Shown here piece by piece: positions 1 to 24,700 of a stretch of 64,000 bases of DNA. Made by a program: the position numbers and the translations under genes. The stretch is taken from contig JAWNZC010000013.1 in assembly GCA_035771165.1 (NCBI GenBank), forward strand, positions 3,466,827-3,530,826, read 5' to 3'. Origin of the DNA: Paragorgia papillata. Lineage: Eukaryota > Cnidaria > Anthozoa > Scleralcyonacea > Coralliidae. Every line of letters begins with the position of its first letter. Position 1 is the stretch's first letter. The notes beneath the pieces were generated by a model that was given only the letters and a program-made list of their open reading frames with translations, had not been told where the DNA came from and did not search any database.

Positions 1-7
1 TTCCTAG

Positions 8-12353
<12,346 letters not shown>

Positions 12354-13969
12354 TTTCCTAAAGTCGGAGTTCCGATGAAAGAACGACACTCCCCGAAGAT
12401 GAGAATGGAGCTCTTCGCTATTAAGCTCTTCTCTTACATGGTTTCGTTTTGTGAGTTTATTTACAAAACCGATCTTGTAGTGTTAAAGATAATAAGTACT
12501 TCTATATTAATTACCAAACCTATGAAAGATGTAATACATAAATATTTGCATACTCTGTGCATGTTTAAGACTTATATAGCTAGTTAATATAGCAACTCGT
12601 TAAAATTAAACCTTTTTGCATTAAAAACTTCTTTGTTTAGTAATGTTCTAAGGTGTCTTTATTATTACGGTGGAAACGAAAACGGATTAGACCGAATTAT
12701 ATTTAAAGACTTTAAATTCCCCATCAACAAAGGAAGTTGGACGCTGGTACTAGTGTTTCTGGGTGGGGACCAGGATTTTTAAAGGGGGGAGCCGAAATCA
12801 AAATAAATTTTTAGGGGGCCCGGGGCATGTCCCCCGGAAATGCCATTTCCTGGCTTTTGGAGGAAGATTTAAGGGTTAAAAAACGTCATATATAAATACT
12901 CAAAACTCGTAAACGTCACATAGATACTCAAAACGCATTCACCCAGTAGATTGAATACACTGTTTACAGTTTATTTCCTGACAATTCATATTGCATCAGT
13001 TTTGTAGTTACATGTCATGTTTCTGGGATAGCTTCGTTGTGCTTGTTTTCCCGTGCTTGACATTTGTCCCACTAAACTATCCTAAGTTTTAAAATATAGA
13101 GTGCTGCGTAGGCAGTGTTTTGGATAGAGCAAAGTCTACTTTAGGAGTTAGGATAGTTTGAAGTGAAAAGTTCAGAGATTAGTTTTGATAACGAAATACT
13201 GACGAGTGAAATGTGATGAAAAAGGGCTCCGCTCGAAACGTCAGTAGTATTTCGTTATCAAAACTAATCTCGACAGTTCCCTTTTCACTTCAAATTATCT
13301 TAACTACTAAAAGTTGAAATAAATGTTTATTTATTAGTAAAATATTTAAGAGGACAATATTCTCTGTCACGTGATTGGGGCTAAGCTATATTTCGAGAAA
13401 AGCGCTCAAAACTTAATTAGTAACCTCCCAAATTAGATTTACGCTGACGTCAGCTAAAAAGAAGCGGGAAAAACAGCAAGAATTTTTTGAAAACACTCGA
13501 ACTTCACAGAGAGATTTCATCTTCGTTATTCCCACTTATCCGCTCTGAACTAGTAGACTATGGAACTACTGTACAGGTAAATTAGTACAAATACTAAAAA
13601 ACGGCAAACCGTTTTAAAAAAGGTTGATTTATAATTGAGAAATGCATTTAAAAGTGACTTTTGAGCCTTTGAAATGACTAGCCTATAAATAGTTCGTTCG
13701 TGTACGGTATTGATCAATTTTACTCGATTATTATTTTCAACTTGGTTACTCATTCTAAATAAGATAATTTTCGTTTTATAACCTAGATAGTTGAATCAAA
13801 ATACCGTACACGGCTTACTGGTAGTTAAGAAAACACATGGAGTAATATTTTTAGAATTTTGGTGTGTTTCTGGGAATAATTTAAAAATATTTTTTAAAAA
13901 TTTCTTAAAAACAAACTATATGCGCCCACGTTTCGCATGCACAGCAAAAACACGTGTAATAAAAAAAAC
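12354..13969. other. dystrophin 3' UTR and intergenic repeats before MIX23
   Basis: Probable dystrophin 3' UTR runs from the stop to about 12.63 kb, with ATTAAA-type signals near 12.61-12.63 kb. Beyond it lie a G-rich element remnant (about 12.77-12.87 kb) and a Penelope-type fold-back (13.1-13.32 kb). The MIX23 promoter region follows, with no clear TATA box near the start codon. Confidence 0.6.
13095..13320 (+). mobile_element. fold-back fragment with hammerhead-like motif (Penelope-type terminal repeat)
   Basis: Starts with GCTGCGTAGGCAGTGTT, which recurs in several copies in the window. Arms 13173-13200 and 13243-13272 pair (GATTAGTTTTGATAACGAAA and complement). Between them are GTGATGA, a GGGC/GCTC hairpin, and GAAACGTC ending at 13242. 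This is the order of a minimal hammerhead ribozyme, except that the first core base is G instead of C. Confidence 0.6.
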
Positions 13970-16793
13970 ATGGCGGCCGCTGGGGAAAAAGAACTTTTGC
14001 AGATGTCTTGTGAGGATTTCACAGAATTTAAGGTAAGCTGTACTTCATTTTTTTTTTAAATTACACACTGGGGAACAAATTACCTGCATATACCCTAACA
14101 TAAGACAACTGTTCTGTACAATAATTACAAACATCACATACACACAGAAAATCTATTTGAAAGCAAATACTTGTAGTCTTGATTTAATACAGGACCGTCC
14201 ACTCGACCTTTATTATTGCTAAACCTGACAACATTTTTAAAAGCTGTGTTTGTTTTTTCTTTGTAGGAGGCTTTAAATGTGTTAAGATTACTTGATGATA
14301 AAATTATTTATAGACTAAATAAAAGTGTTCCAACAACGTCGTTTGCTGGCGAGGTTAATGCTGAGAACAAATGTAAAGAATTATATACGGAGGTATGACT
14401 TAATATTTGATGTACCGGTCTGATATATTTCATATTTGAAGGTTCGTATTCGCAAGGCGTATACCTATGGTGGGTGGAGGGAGGGAGGGTGGAGGGGTGG
14501 GGTGGGGAGCAGTGGGAATTTAAACAATTTAATTTTCAAAAGTTCATGTAACAGGTTGTGGTGGTATGAGTGGTGCACTGGTGGTGGTATGCAGCCTAGT
14601 CCCAAGCTCTCTCTGCTGTTTCAATATTTGAGCACCTTGAGTGGTGACATCAAACCTAGGTACCAGTCTCATCTATATGTGCGTGCTTGAGGATGATAGG
14701 ACTAGGCTGGGTGGTATGGATGGTGGTGGCATAGGTGGTGGTGGTATGGGTTTTATTGATGGTGGTGTTATGGGTGGTGGTGGTGGTATTGGTGATGGTG
14801 GTGGTAGCATACAGTAGGTGGTGGTGGTATGGGTAGTGGTATAGGTGGTGGTATGGTGGTGGTAGCATAGGTGGTGGTGGTGATATGAGTGGTGGTGGTA
14901 TGGATGGTAGTGGTATGATGATGGTGGTATAAGTAGTGGTAGTAATTGGGTGGTGGTGTAAGTAGTGGTGGTATAGGTGGTGGTGGTGGTATACCTCATG
15001 GTAGTATAGGTAGTGGTAGTATGGGGGTGGTTGTGATAAATGTGATTGTGGCATAGGTGGTAGTGGTATGGCTAGTGGTGATATGGATGGTTATGGTATG
15101 GGTGGTGGTAGTGTAGGTGGTGGTGATATGGTAAGCTGATATCTTAGTTCTGTTGACCTTGTTTCTTCCCACCATGTAAGGTACCAGTAAGGTATGCTTG
15201 AGAGGGAATAGTGAACTTTTCAATTAATTGACACAAAACAAATAAATGGCTACTGTACATTTCTATTATTTATTTTATATGCACTTATTATTATGCACTT
15301 ATAAACATTGATCTTTGTTTTGTATTATTAGTTATTAAATGCATATTCAACAAGAGAAAAGGCGATCAAGAAATGTGTGACTAGAGTATCATCTACAATA
15401 CAAGATTTAAATTCTAGACGTGAAGTTAATTCTGAAGATCCAAATATTTTAAGGCAATTAAGAAATGAACAAACCAAGGTAAAATGGTGTACTGTAGTAC
15501 CCTCGCAGAGAAATATCAAACTAATGTACAGAGTTCCGCCCACAGTGGGTTGTGCCACAGTGGGTTGTGGCACTCAAGCCAAAACGGACCCTTCCACCCG
15601 GCACTCGAAATATGCAATAAGAAAACCCCATGTGTTGTATTTTTTATATATCTTTTAATTAATATACATCATTTTGTATTTTTTTGTCCTTGTTGAATTT
15701 TTTTTTTATTGAAACAAATAATACTATTTGGTGAAATTCAGCACCACAACGCACACAATATTAGCTACCAGACTTGTGATTCGGTGAAATATGATATTCC
15801 TTCAAAGCCAGATTGGATTGTCTGATACTTGGGTAAGGCTCTAATCACTTCACACTTTGTTTATTAATGCCTGTAAGATGATACACCGGCATTGATAGTC
15901 GTAGAACATACATAGGAAACGTTGCCCTAGCTTTACGTAGAGAATTCCTCATGCTGTATATTCTAGCATGTATATAAATATATAATAAATAAGTACTTAA
16001 TACTTATAGTAATATTTAGTCTGACAAAATTGTGAGACACATGATGTAAAGGATTATGAATTTCACTGGTACTAATTTTCACAGTCTCGGGGTGTGTGTG
16101 GGGGATGTGTGTTTGAGCCCCTGGGCCTGTAGGTACCCGGCACTCACCAAGAACAAGCCACTGGGTTACAATACGGTATATTTGTTCAAAGGATTCTTTT
16201 TCCTGGCTTATTTTGGAAGAAGGCTTATTGTGGGTGGGGATATCTTGTTATCTGAAGGAATTTTGCATTTTAATAATACAGTAGGTGATTCACATTGTAT
16301 AACTGTTTTTTGTTTGAATTTAAGCTAAGGTTAATGCGATCAGAGCTCAATATAGAAGAAGTGGTCCAGCAACGTAGTTTAAAGGTACATGTAGTGTGGT
16401 TTATTCAGTACCAGTAGTTAAGTCCACACACAAGAGTAACTGAAGGTTTCATAACCCCAAAACTAAATTTACATTAGGTCATTTTGCTCATCAAAGTGCA
16501 TGGAACCCAGCCTAGACACTAGGCCTTCTATATCTCTGCAAGAGGGCTCGTAGGGGGTCTGGAACCCAGTGAGAAATAGAAGTATTTTAACGGCATCCTA
16601 CCGTGTGACGTCACGAGCATGATAGCCGTGTTAAAGACTGGTAACCAGGCTGCATGGAACCCTAAGCCAGCCAGCCTAGGTAATAACTGAATACATCATT
16701 CTAACTGATTACAGTATTTTCTTTTAAATTTTAAAGGTTTTCAATGAAAAATGTTGGAAAGCATTCAAACCACCTTCATTTGACCAAAAATGA
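13970..16793 (+). CDS. mix23: MIX23 (coiled-coil domain protein 58) mitochondrial protein
   Basis: Five exons with clean GT-AG borders and all introns in phase 0: 13970-14032, 14267-14392, 15332-15478, 16325-16384, 16737-16793 (TGA). The product is 150 residues. It follows the animal MIX23/CCDC58 pattern throughout: CEDFTEFKEALNVLR, LLDDKIIYRLN, VPTTSFAG, CKELY, KKCVTRV, LRQLRNEQTK, RSELNIEEVV, VFNEKCWKAFKPP. Cys at about residues 14, 57, 78 and 138. The family is small, Cys-containing and located in the mitochondrial intermembrane space, where yeast Mix23 affects protein import. Exon 4 and 5 splice sites were placed from the family motifs. Confidence 0.95.
14450..15135. repeat. GGT/GGTAT-rich minisatellite in MIX23 intron 2
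   Basis: Degenerate GTGGTGGTAT units mixed with ATAGGTGGTG run for about 600 bp. The Pro/Thr/His-rich minus-strand frames here are repeat translations. Confidence 0.93.
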
Positions 16794-16995
16794 GGAATCA
16801 CACAAATGATATTGGTATACACTACTGATTTCTTCCTCCCAAAAGAACTTCTCAGCCACATTTGTAATCCCAGTACTATTTTTATATTGTTAAATTAATT
16901 AAAGGTAGCAATATATTGTATTTGTTAAATTACACTTGTGACTTTTCTATCTTATTGGTTCTTCCACAAAGAAATATTAAATCTGGCATTCTCTC

Positions 16996-17300
16996 AATCT
17001 CGTTCCCAGAGCCCACGTTCCCCACCCGGGAAACAAGAGACTCTGGGATAATCCGTTTCAAATCACAGGATTCTTGTTATTCCAGTTGTGGTACGCATGC
17101 GTAAATATCCGAGCGGAATCTGGATAGTATGTTCTGCTTGTTTGACTTTTCCCCAAACAAGTCAATGGGGTTGCTGGCGAAGCTTGAATTACAGCATCTA
17201 CACATATACGGTGAAAATATCGATCGCGGCAATGTCTCCACTGGAGTCTTGTCGTCCGACATCTTTGTTATTTTGGTTTTATTAATTCTACTTCCGGTGG
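16996..17300 (-). mobile_element. TIR element with captured exon (copy 2, truncated)
   Basis: One terminus (CAATCTCGTTCCCAGAGCCC) matches the element at 8847; the other end is missing after about 17300. The captured reading frame lies on the minus strand from 17261 to 17077. The region separates the convergent 3' ends of MIX23 and the stefin gene. Confidence 0.75.
17077..17261 (-). pseudogene. captured exon fragment with CxCC motif (copy 2)
   Basis: Starts MSDDKTPVETLPRS and keeps YMCRCCNSSF, IDLFGEKS and IYACVPQLE. It differs from copy 1 at only a few residues. The shared region extends upstream into a 5'-UTR-like segment, which suggests that a whole first exon was captured. Confidence 0.55.
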
Positions 17301-17631
17301 CTTGACCCTGGGTATGAGCTTGTCTGTGTGGGTACAAGGTTGTCTGCAGTTGAAATTTAAAAAAAATGGAAATTACGCTTCCCTGAACTGTGAAACTAAT
17401 CGTGTTGTGCTGGGTATCCACTTACCCCAGAATAAGTAAAATTGATTGGTTTGTAAGCTTATTACAGTAATGAAATGAATAGAACCACACAACAACAATA
17501 AGTTTGAATAGTAAAAGCATGTTACACCAAAAAAAAACCTTGACAATGAGTGACTGCTAAACGTTTAACTACCAATGTATGTAAATTATGGTATTTAATT
17601 ATTATGTAGACTTCAAAGGACCGACGTCTGT

Positions 17632-18431
17632 TTAAAAATAACTTATTTCGTCTTCAATGGTTTTGTGCAGCTGAATAGCGGTAAGCTCTGGAGGTTGTCC
17701 AGTTTGAGGTAATGGCTGGAAAACCCGAAGATGGACACAGCCGTCACCCACATCAACCTAAAATAAACCCCAAAAATTGAATCTTTACAAATGTGGATAA
17801 TTTGGGAAAATGACTAAAGATTGTAGACACACCCCTGCCCCCATTAACTATGACATGATTGGTTGTGGACTAATTGCCACCAGAAGCAACCACACCCAGT
17901 GTCACTCTGTCTCTTGTATTAAATGTATATAAACAGGAAGACAATGGGAATTTGGCTAACCCAGGCAAAGTTTGCATATCTACTGTATTATATATTGAAA
18001 TATTATATACTGTACCTTAATGAAATAGTTTACACCAGCAACTACTTGGCTCTTGAACGATATCGCTTCAAACTTCGCAAATTTCATGTTCGCTTTCTTT
18101 TCCGCATCCGCACGTACCTGAAAGTCACAAGACATTCCAATTTGAAACTCAATGTACTATCTATAACTATTTACGTTAGGTCTTTATGTCAACTATACAA
18201 TGTTGTGTGATACGTATCAATGTACACTACAGTATGCCACAATAATATACGTTATAAAAGGAAAGTACAATTTTCGTTGAATGACATAACTATATTAAAG
18301 TACTGCGAATGCGCCAAATAGTTCACAATTTGATATAGAATGTACATCAGTACAATTCTTACTTGATCAGCTAGCTCTTGTGTTTCTTCAGTGGCTGGTT
18401 TTAACTCGCCAAGTCCTCCACACTTTGCCAT
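17632..18431 (-). CDS. cstb: stefin / cystatin B-like cysteine protease inhibitor
   Basis: Cytosolic inhibitor of papain-family cathepsins. Three exons on the minus strand: 18431-18363, 18117-18016, 17757-17632 (TAA), phase 0 introns, 98 residues, the same length as vertebrate cystatin B. Key sites are present: the N-terminal Gly trunk ([11 protein letters not shown]), the first hairpin QVVAG at residues 47-51, and the second hairpin region QPLPQTGQ. The C-terminus is DEISYF. There is no signal peptide and no disulphide-type cystatin pattern, which places it with the intracellular stefins. It is convergent with MIX23 and head to head with eIF2 gamma. Confidence 0.95.
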
Positions 18432-18914
18432 GTTGATTGCCTCAAATAGTAACAACAACGTCGCAACTGAAACAGTGAAACTGAGTCAGAATTATTTATA
18501 CAAACAGTGTTCCCTCCCCGGAACACTGATTATAATTTATACGATAAATATTTAATTATTATTGGAATGGAGCGAGCGAGAATTTGTGGTAACACAATTT
18601 TTTTATTTATTGCTTTATAGCTTTCGACCCGATAACGGCCTAAGTGGCTATAAGTCAACATGTCGAAAGCTAAGCAAGGTGTTAGGTTACCACAAATTCA
18701 CGCTTCTATGAATTTTATGTGGAAATTGGAACGTTGGCAGAGGGGTCAGGTAAAGGGCTCTGGGAACGAGAATTATTTTTTTGAGAATTTTCTAGTGCCA
18801 GGCCTGCGCCCTTTTTGAACTGCACAATATTGCATCAGCCATCGTTCATCATTTCATGTTTGGTTGCAAGAAATTCTTGTTTTTTTCCCTTGAAGGACAT
18901 CTTTTTAATTCGTC
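18432..18914. promoter_or_regulatory. shared intergenic region between divergent stefin and eIF2 gamma genes
   Basis: Only 483 bp separate the two start codons, so both promoters must lie here or overlap. The stretch also contains a fold-back (about 18577-18710) with inverted TTGTGGTAAC arms and a decayed hammerhead-like core. No TATA box is convincing in either direction. Confidence 0.55.
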
Positions 18915-21747
18915 ATGAGTGCTGATACATCTAATACTGGACAGCCCCATCTATCAAAGCAAGATTTATCAAAATTGGTGAGTGCGACATAGAGAAAATT
19001 GAACTTATAGTTAGCACGTGTGCGTTTTATAAATATCAACGACTTTAAAATTATATAACGTGTAGCAAAACTTTCAAGTCTCAACCGTTGTGTTGTGAGG
19101 ATCTCTGGCTGGAATTTGTGGATTTCGTGTCTATTCATTCTCCGACAAAAATGGTGTAGCTTAACTGTATTATTCTGTGAGCAGTTTACATTATAAATAA
19201 TTTAGTCCAGTATATCCTGTCATCTAGAATTCAGGATTATCTTGAATTGTGTCAGGATAATTCTGAATATTAAAGAAATGAAATCCCAACCCCCCACCCC
19301 ACCTCTAAACCCAGTGCTGTGAGTAACTTAGTTACAAGTAACTAGTTACAGTAACTAGTTACATTTTTAAGTAACTGTAACTATAACTAGTTACTTTTTG
19401 AAGAAGTAACTATAACTAGTTACTTTTTTAAAGAACTGTAACTAGTTACAATATTTAGTTCAAAAATGTAACTATAGTTACTGATTTTCAGTTGAGGATG
19501 TCATTCTTTCTTGAACAAAAAATGGTTTTGATATAATAATAAAGATACATTATATACAATTTTACTATTTCTGCTTAGTGACAACTATATTTAGTTGTAA
19601 AAACATAATTATGGTACTGGCATCTAAAAACCAGTAATTTCTCTGTTGATTCTAGTAACATGGACAAAGGAATGTAACTTTGTAACTAGTTACAAAATAT
19701 TTGGAGTATACTTTGTAACTGTAAAGCCTTGTTTTCATGCTACATTTGACCAAAAAGCCTCGTTTTCAGCCACACAGTGAGTTATTTGTAAAAAACAAAT
19801 ATGGAAGTTTTGTGTTTTATTAGAATATTTCTCAATTAAATCCTTTAACTCCGGAGGTTATAAGTCGACAAGCAACAATTAATATTGGTAAGTTTTGTGT
19901 GTTTTTGTATAAAGTACAGTATGTTTTTATAGTATTGCATTGCTTAGTACTCAGTATATACCATATTTTCTGGGCAATAACCCGCATGGCATATAACCCA
20001 CACAGCAACAAAAATGTCACTTTTGGAAAAATAAATCAGCGTATTCCCGCACCATCAGATAACTCGCAGCTGCTAATAATAGGTTTGGGCAAGGGAGCAC
20101 GCCACAACTGACCTGTATTTCTTCTTTGTTCGGCGTTCCTTCATTTATATTCAGCCATTTTGAATAATGTGGTATTTATCATTAGCGTATCGCAGGTGCG
20201 GGCTACGGGGCCGAAGCAAACCTGAGCGCATTCCGAAAATGAAATAACTGGGCCGTAGCCCGCACCTGCGATACGCTAATGAATATACCGCATTATTCAA
20301 AATGGCTGAATATAAATGAAGGAATGCCGAACAAAGAAGAAGAAATACAGGTCAGTCTGGCATTCTCCCTTGGTTTGAGACCACAAAATTTAAAAAAAGT
20401 ACAGTACCAGTAGTTGAAAGATGAAAGTAGAATCCTTGGTCTCCAGTCTTCGTGATGGCGTTGTCTTAAGAATTCAACAGATTACCCGCACCACCCTATT
20501 ACCCGCGCTAATTATGTTTCCTAGCAAAATTAAGAGATAACCTGCGGGTTATTGCCCAGAAAATACGGTAAGTATATGGCACGTACTCCATCCCAATATC
20601 TATCTGTCGACCTTGAACACGTACAGAAAGGCGCGTTATCAATTATCTCACCAGGAGAGTTGTACAAACATAATTTAGATCGATTTCACCTCTCTACTCT
20701 CTTCCACAGAGGTGAAGATCTGTGTTGCAAACTTTTTAACAGTATATTAAGAATGATCTAACACATAAATTATGTGACCTGCTACCTCCCTTACAGTCAG
20801 TACAACGATTGTTTTGTTTAGGCACAATTGGTCATGTAGCTCATGGAAAGTCAACAGTTGTCAAAGCATTGTCAGGTGTCCAGGTAGGAATCTTGAATGC
20901 CTAGTAAATAAAATTATTCTGGAGATATATAGTGTAGTGTAGATTTGTAGTTGAGAGTCTGAATAGGAAGAGTTATTAACCTGTTGCTGCCTAGGATGTC
21001 TGACAGCAGTCCACTCGAAAGCTTTATGCTACTTTGGCTGCTGCACATAATTAAGTATTGCTATGTATACATATTTTCAATAATTCTCTCCTGTTTAATA
21101 CATTAATTTCCTAGTACTATTTTTGTAAATATTCTGATTTAATAAAATGTTTAAAAAGAGGGTTCTCCTTTTGATGAGTAAAATTGTCTGGCATTAGACA
21201 GAGTAAAAAAAATAAAGGAGCTGTTTTTGGTTTGCCCAGGAGGGAACAGGGAATAGGGAACAAGTTACTGGTATATATTGGTAAATGACCAGCAGGTGAC
21301 AAAAGTGACAATTCATATTGAGGCTTTACTGTCCTTTAATTCTTATTTGTTTTTGCTGGGATTTTTTTCCAGACTGTACGATTCAAGAATGAACTTGAAA
21401 GAAACATTACAATCAAGCTTGGATATGCCAATGCAAAGGTACAATACATGTACATTATTATACAACTGCATTAAAAACTGTCCAAATAACGCTAAAAATT
21501 AGTACAAATATACAGCGATATTTGGATTGTTAGCCAATCAAATTTACCACACGGAGACTTCTTCATGTATGATTATTATTTTGTCCTGGTGCAAGTCACG
21601 CTACTTCTCTGGCCTTTTTAGAGTTTTCTTTTTCCATAAAAATTTGTTGATCAGAGAAGAACTGTATAGTAAATCTCTTATAAGATGTTTTGGTGTGTCG
21701 TATCGCTGTATATTTTTACTCGTTGTTTATATTTTGACTTGCCCTGC

Positions 21748-21782
<35 letters not shown>

Positions 21783-24700
21783 TACAGCGATACTACACAC
21801 CAAAACATGATAAGATATATGTATATGAATTGTAAATGTGATGTCAACACATTTTTTGATGACATTGGCAGAGTAAGAAAATCTTGAAATTTTTTCTTCA
21901 TATTCCTTTGAGGAACGAGGATAATTAAAAGAGAAATTACATGGTACAGTGACTTTTATTTCTCTAGATCTATAAATGCACTAATCCATCTTGTCCAAGG
22001 CCAGCTTGTTATCGTTCTGCTGGAAGTGCACGTGAAGATTTAATTGCTTGTGAAAGAATGGGATGTGCAGGGAAATCACAATTAGTCAGGTCAGTTTATT
22101 GCTTTCAGAATCTTCAAAACCTTTGTGAGTCTTGCAAACAAACAAATGCCACATGCCTGCCATAGACAGTAGGGACTGTAGTTTGCCTTTAATTCAGTGA
22201 TGGATTTACACGGGGGGTGTAGGGGGTGCGCACCCCCTGGCCCTTGGCCAAGGGGGTGCAGGGGGGTGCCAATTACTCAATTAATGCCTTGCTGCAGTGG
22301 GATGCGATGTGGCTTTTCACTGAAAATGTCGATCCCATTTCTAATGTCTAGCTTCCTTGTGATATCCCTAATAAAATCCCTAATAAAATCCATAATAAAA
22401 TGTCCACTTTATCCCTAAATTTATTTGACACCTTTCAGGTTTGATAAAATGCGCTATTGAAAACACGATTTAAAACGTTTAAATCTTTTTTCAAAGTACT
22501 GTCAGAATGCAGGAAATGCCATTTCAGAGGTCCAAATTTCAAAAAATGTCCTGGGGGCATGCCCCTGCCCCCCCTAGGAATGGTTTGAGTAAGGTTTAAA
22601 AAATTCTAGATCCACCCTTGCAGCACACCCCCCCCTACAGCACCCCCCTACCAGATCAAGCTGGATCCATCACTGCTTTAATTGACCGTACCAAAAAAGA
22701 TGCCAACTTGTACATTTAACCACAATCCTTTGCATGCAATAAGTATTGTTTCTTGCAGAATTATTGGAAGATATGGTTTTAAAACGATCAACTTTGGTAG
22801 GAATGAGGTTCTTGCTTACTTAATCCATCTTGGCATGATAAACAATGTTTAGTTGTTATTGAGCTGGTTTGAGGTCGCAAAGCATTGTGGTTAAATGTAC
22901 CGCTGCCGTCTTTTTCGGTACCATCAATTGATGATGTTGTTTGGCTGCGGTGGTGTTTTTACAATGTATATCACTAAGATGAAAGTGTGATGTTTCTGTA
23001 GGCATGTGTCGTTTGTTGATTGCCCTGGACATGATATTCTTATGGCCACTATGTTGAATGGAGCCGCTGTTATGGATGCTGCATTGCTTTTAATAGGTAT
23101 GTACTGTATGATTTACTAAGAATAAATGCCTGGGTGGCTAATCATCCTTACTTGCAGCCAGCAGCTGAATTGCGAAGGACGCAGATCAACGTGGCCGTGT
23201 CGAGGCATATCAAAGGCGCTCCAGGCAGCCGCCAACGACACAGTTCAGACCACGGATCAAAGCTAAGGTGTTAGGTGTTGATTTTATGGAGGGAGGAAAA
23301 CCGGAGAACCCGCCGAAAAACCCTCGAAGCACAGGAGAGATCCACTACAACTCTACTCACATGAGTCCAAGCCCGACAACGGTCACCCATCCAAGTACTA
23401 ACCCCGTCTAACCGGTCTTAACTTTTTGGTGAGAGGCAGCGCGCTAACAGCGCACGCCACCCGTGCTCCCCTAAGCTAAAGTGTGGCGAGCAACTAAATT
23501 TTGTCAGCACTGCCAGTATAAATAAATGGGCACTTCAATCACAACACTGATCTAGAGAATGGTATTTTTTTCTTATAACATAGATGTAATACAGCGGCGT
23601 TTCTGATTGGCTATTGTGCATGCTCCATAACTCGACGGAGCACGGGAATTTCAAACGTAACGAGAAACGCATTTTTAATCAGCGAAATAAATATTGTTTT
23701 CCGTTGTTTTGTGTCCGATTCTCTGTTATAAAAGAAATGGTTCATGGTTTAGCAAGCTCCATTGGGTTATGGATGCACTTGGGAAGTTAGGAGAGCACTC
23801 AAAAATCTAGAGTTGTTCTCGGTTTTCGCCTCGACCAACTCTTACGCTTTTTTCATGCTCTCCAAACTTCCCGCGTGTATCCAAAACTCGATGGAGCACG
23901 CCAAACCATGAACCGGCATTTCTTAAGTAGATGCACTTTTATGATTATGTGTCTAATTCAATCCATTGCTGCCTAGGATGTCTGAGGGTTCTTCCTTTGA
24001 CGAGTTAAAAAAATAATGAAGGAGCATTTTTTGACCAGATCAGGCAGGAATGAGTTAAACAGAGTTTGTTTTATTTACCTTTCCTTAATTATAGCTGGCA
24101 ACGAGTCTTGTCCACAGCCACAAACCTCTGAACATTTGGCAGCCATTGAAATCATGAAATTGAAACACATTATAATCTTACAAAATAAGATTGATCTGGT
24201 GCGAGAAAGCCAAGCCAAGGAGCAATACCAACAGATAAAGAAGTTTGTGGAAGGTAGGAAAAAGGTTTGGGTGCAGAAACAGGTCAGATCCAGTGAGCAG
24301 ACCCAGTGAGCTATGTATATATAAGTAATATAACTAAATATTAGTAAGGTTAGATATACTGCCGAAACAGAGAACGTAGGAGTCTAACGTTTCGTCAGAG
24401 AAGGGCCTTCGCTCGAAACGTTAGACTCGTACCTTCTCTATTTCGGCAGTATATCTAACAAAGTAAATGGTTTGAACCCAGGCGTATGGTAACATGTTTA
24501 AGAAAGTTGCTCGTCTAGGTTAGAGTAGTCTTGAGAAAGACTGTTTGTGGTGGTAGTGACTGACGTTTCGACGGCCTCAGTGGTGGTCATCTTCAGAGTC
24601 AAGTGAAAGGTTTTTGTCAGGTTCGCCTATATTTATGTCTCCGGTTCATTATGTCACGATTGCAGTATGCGTGTAATCTGTGGTGGGCGTTGTCAGGGGA

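Noticed and set aside
14656..15223. Thr/Pro/His-rich minus-strand frames resembling mucin
   Set aside because: Translation of the GGT-rich minisatellite in MIX23 intron 2.
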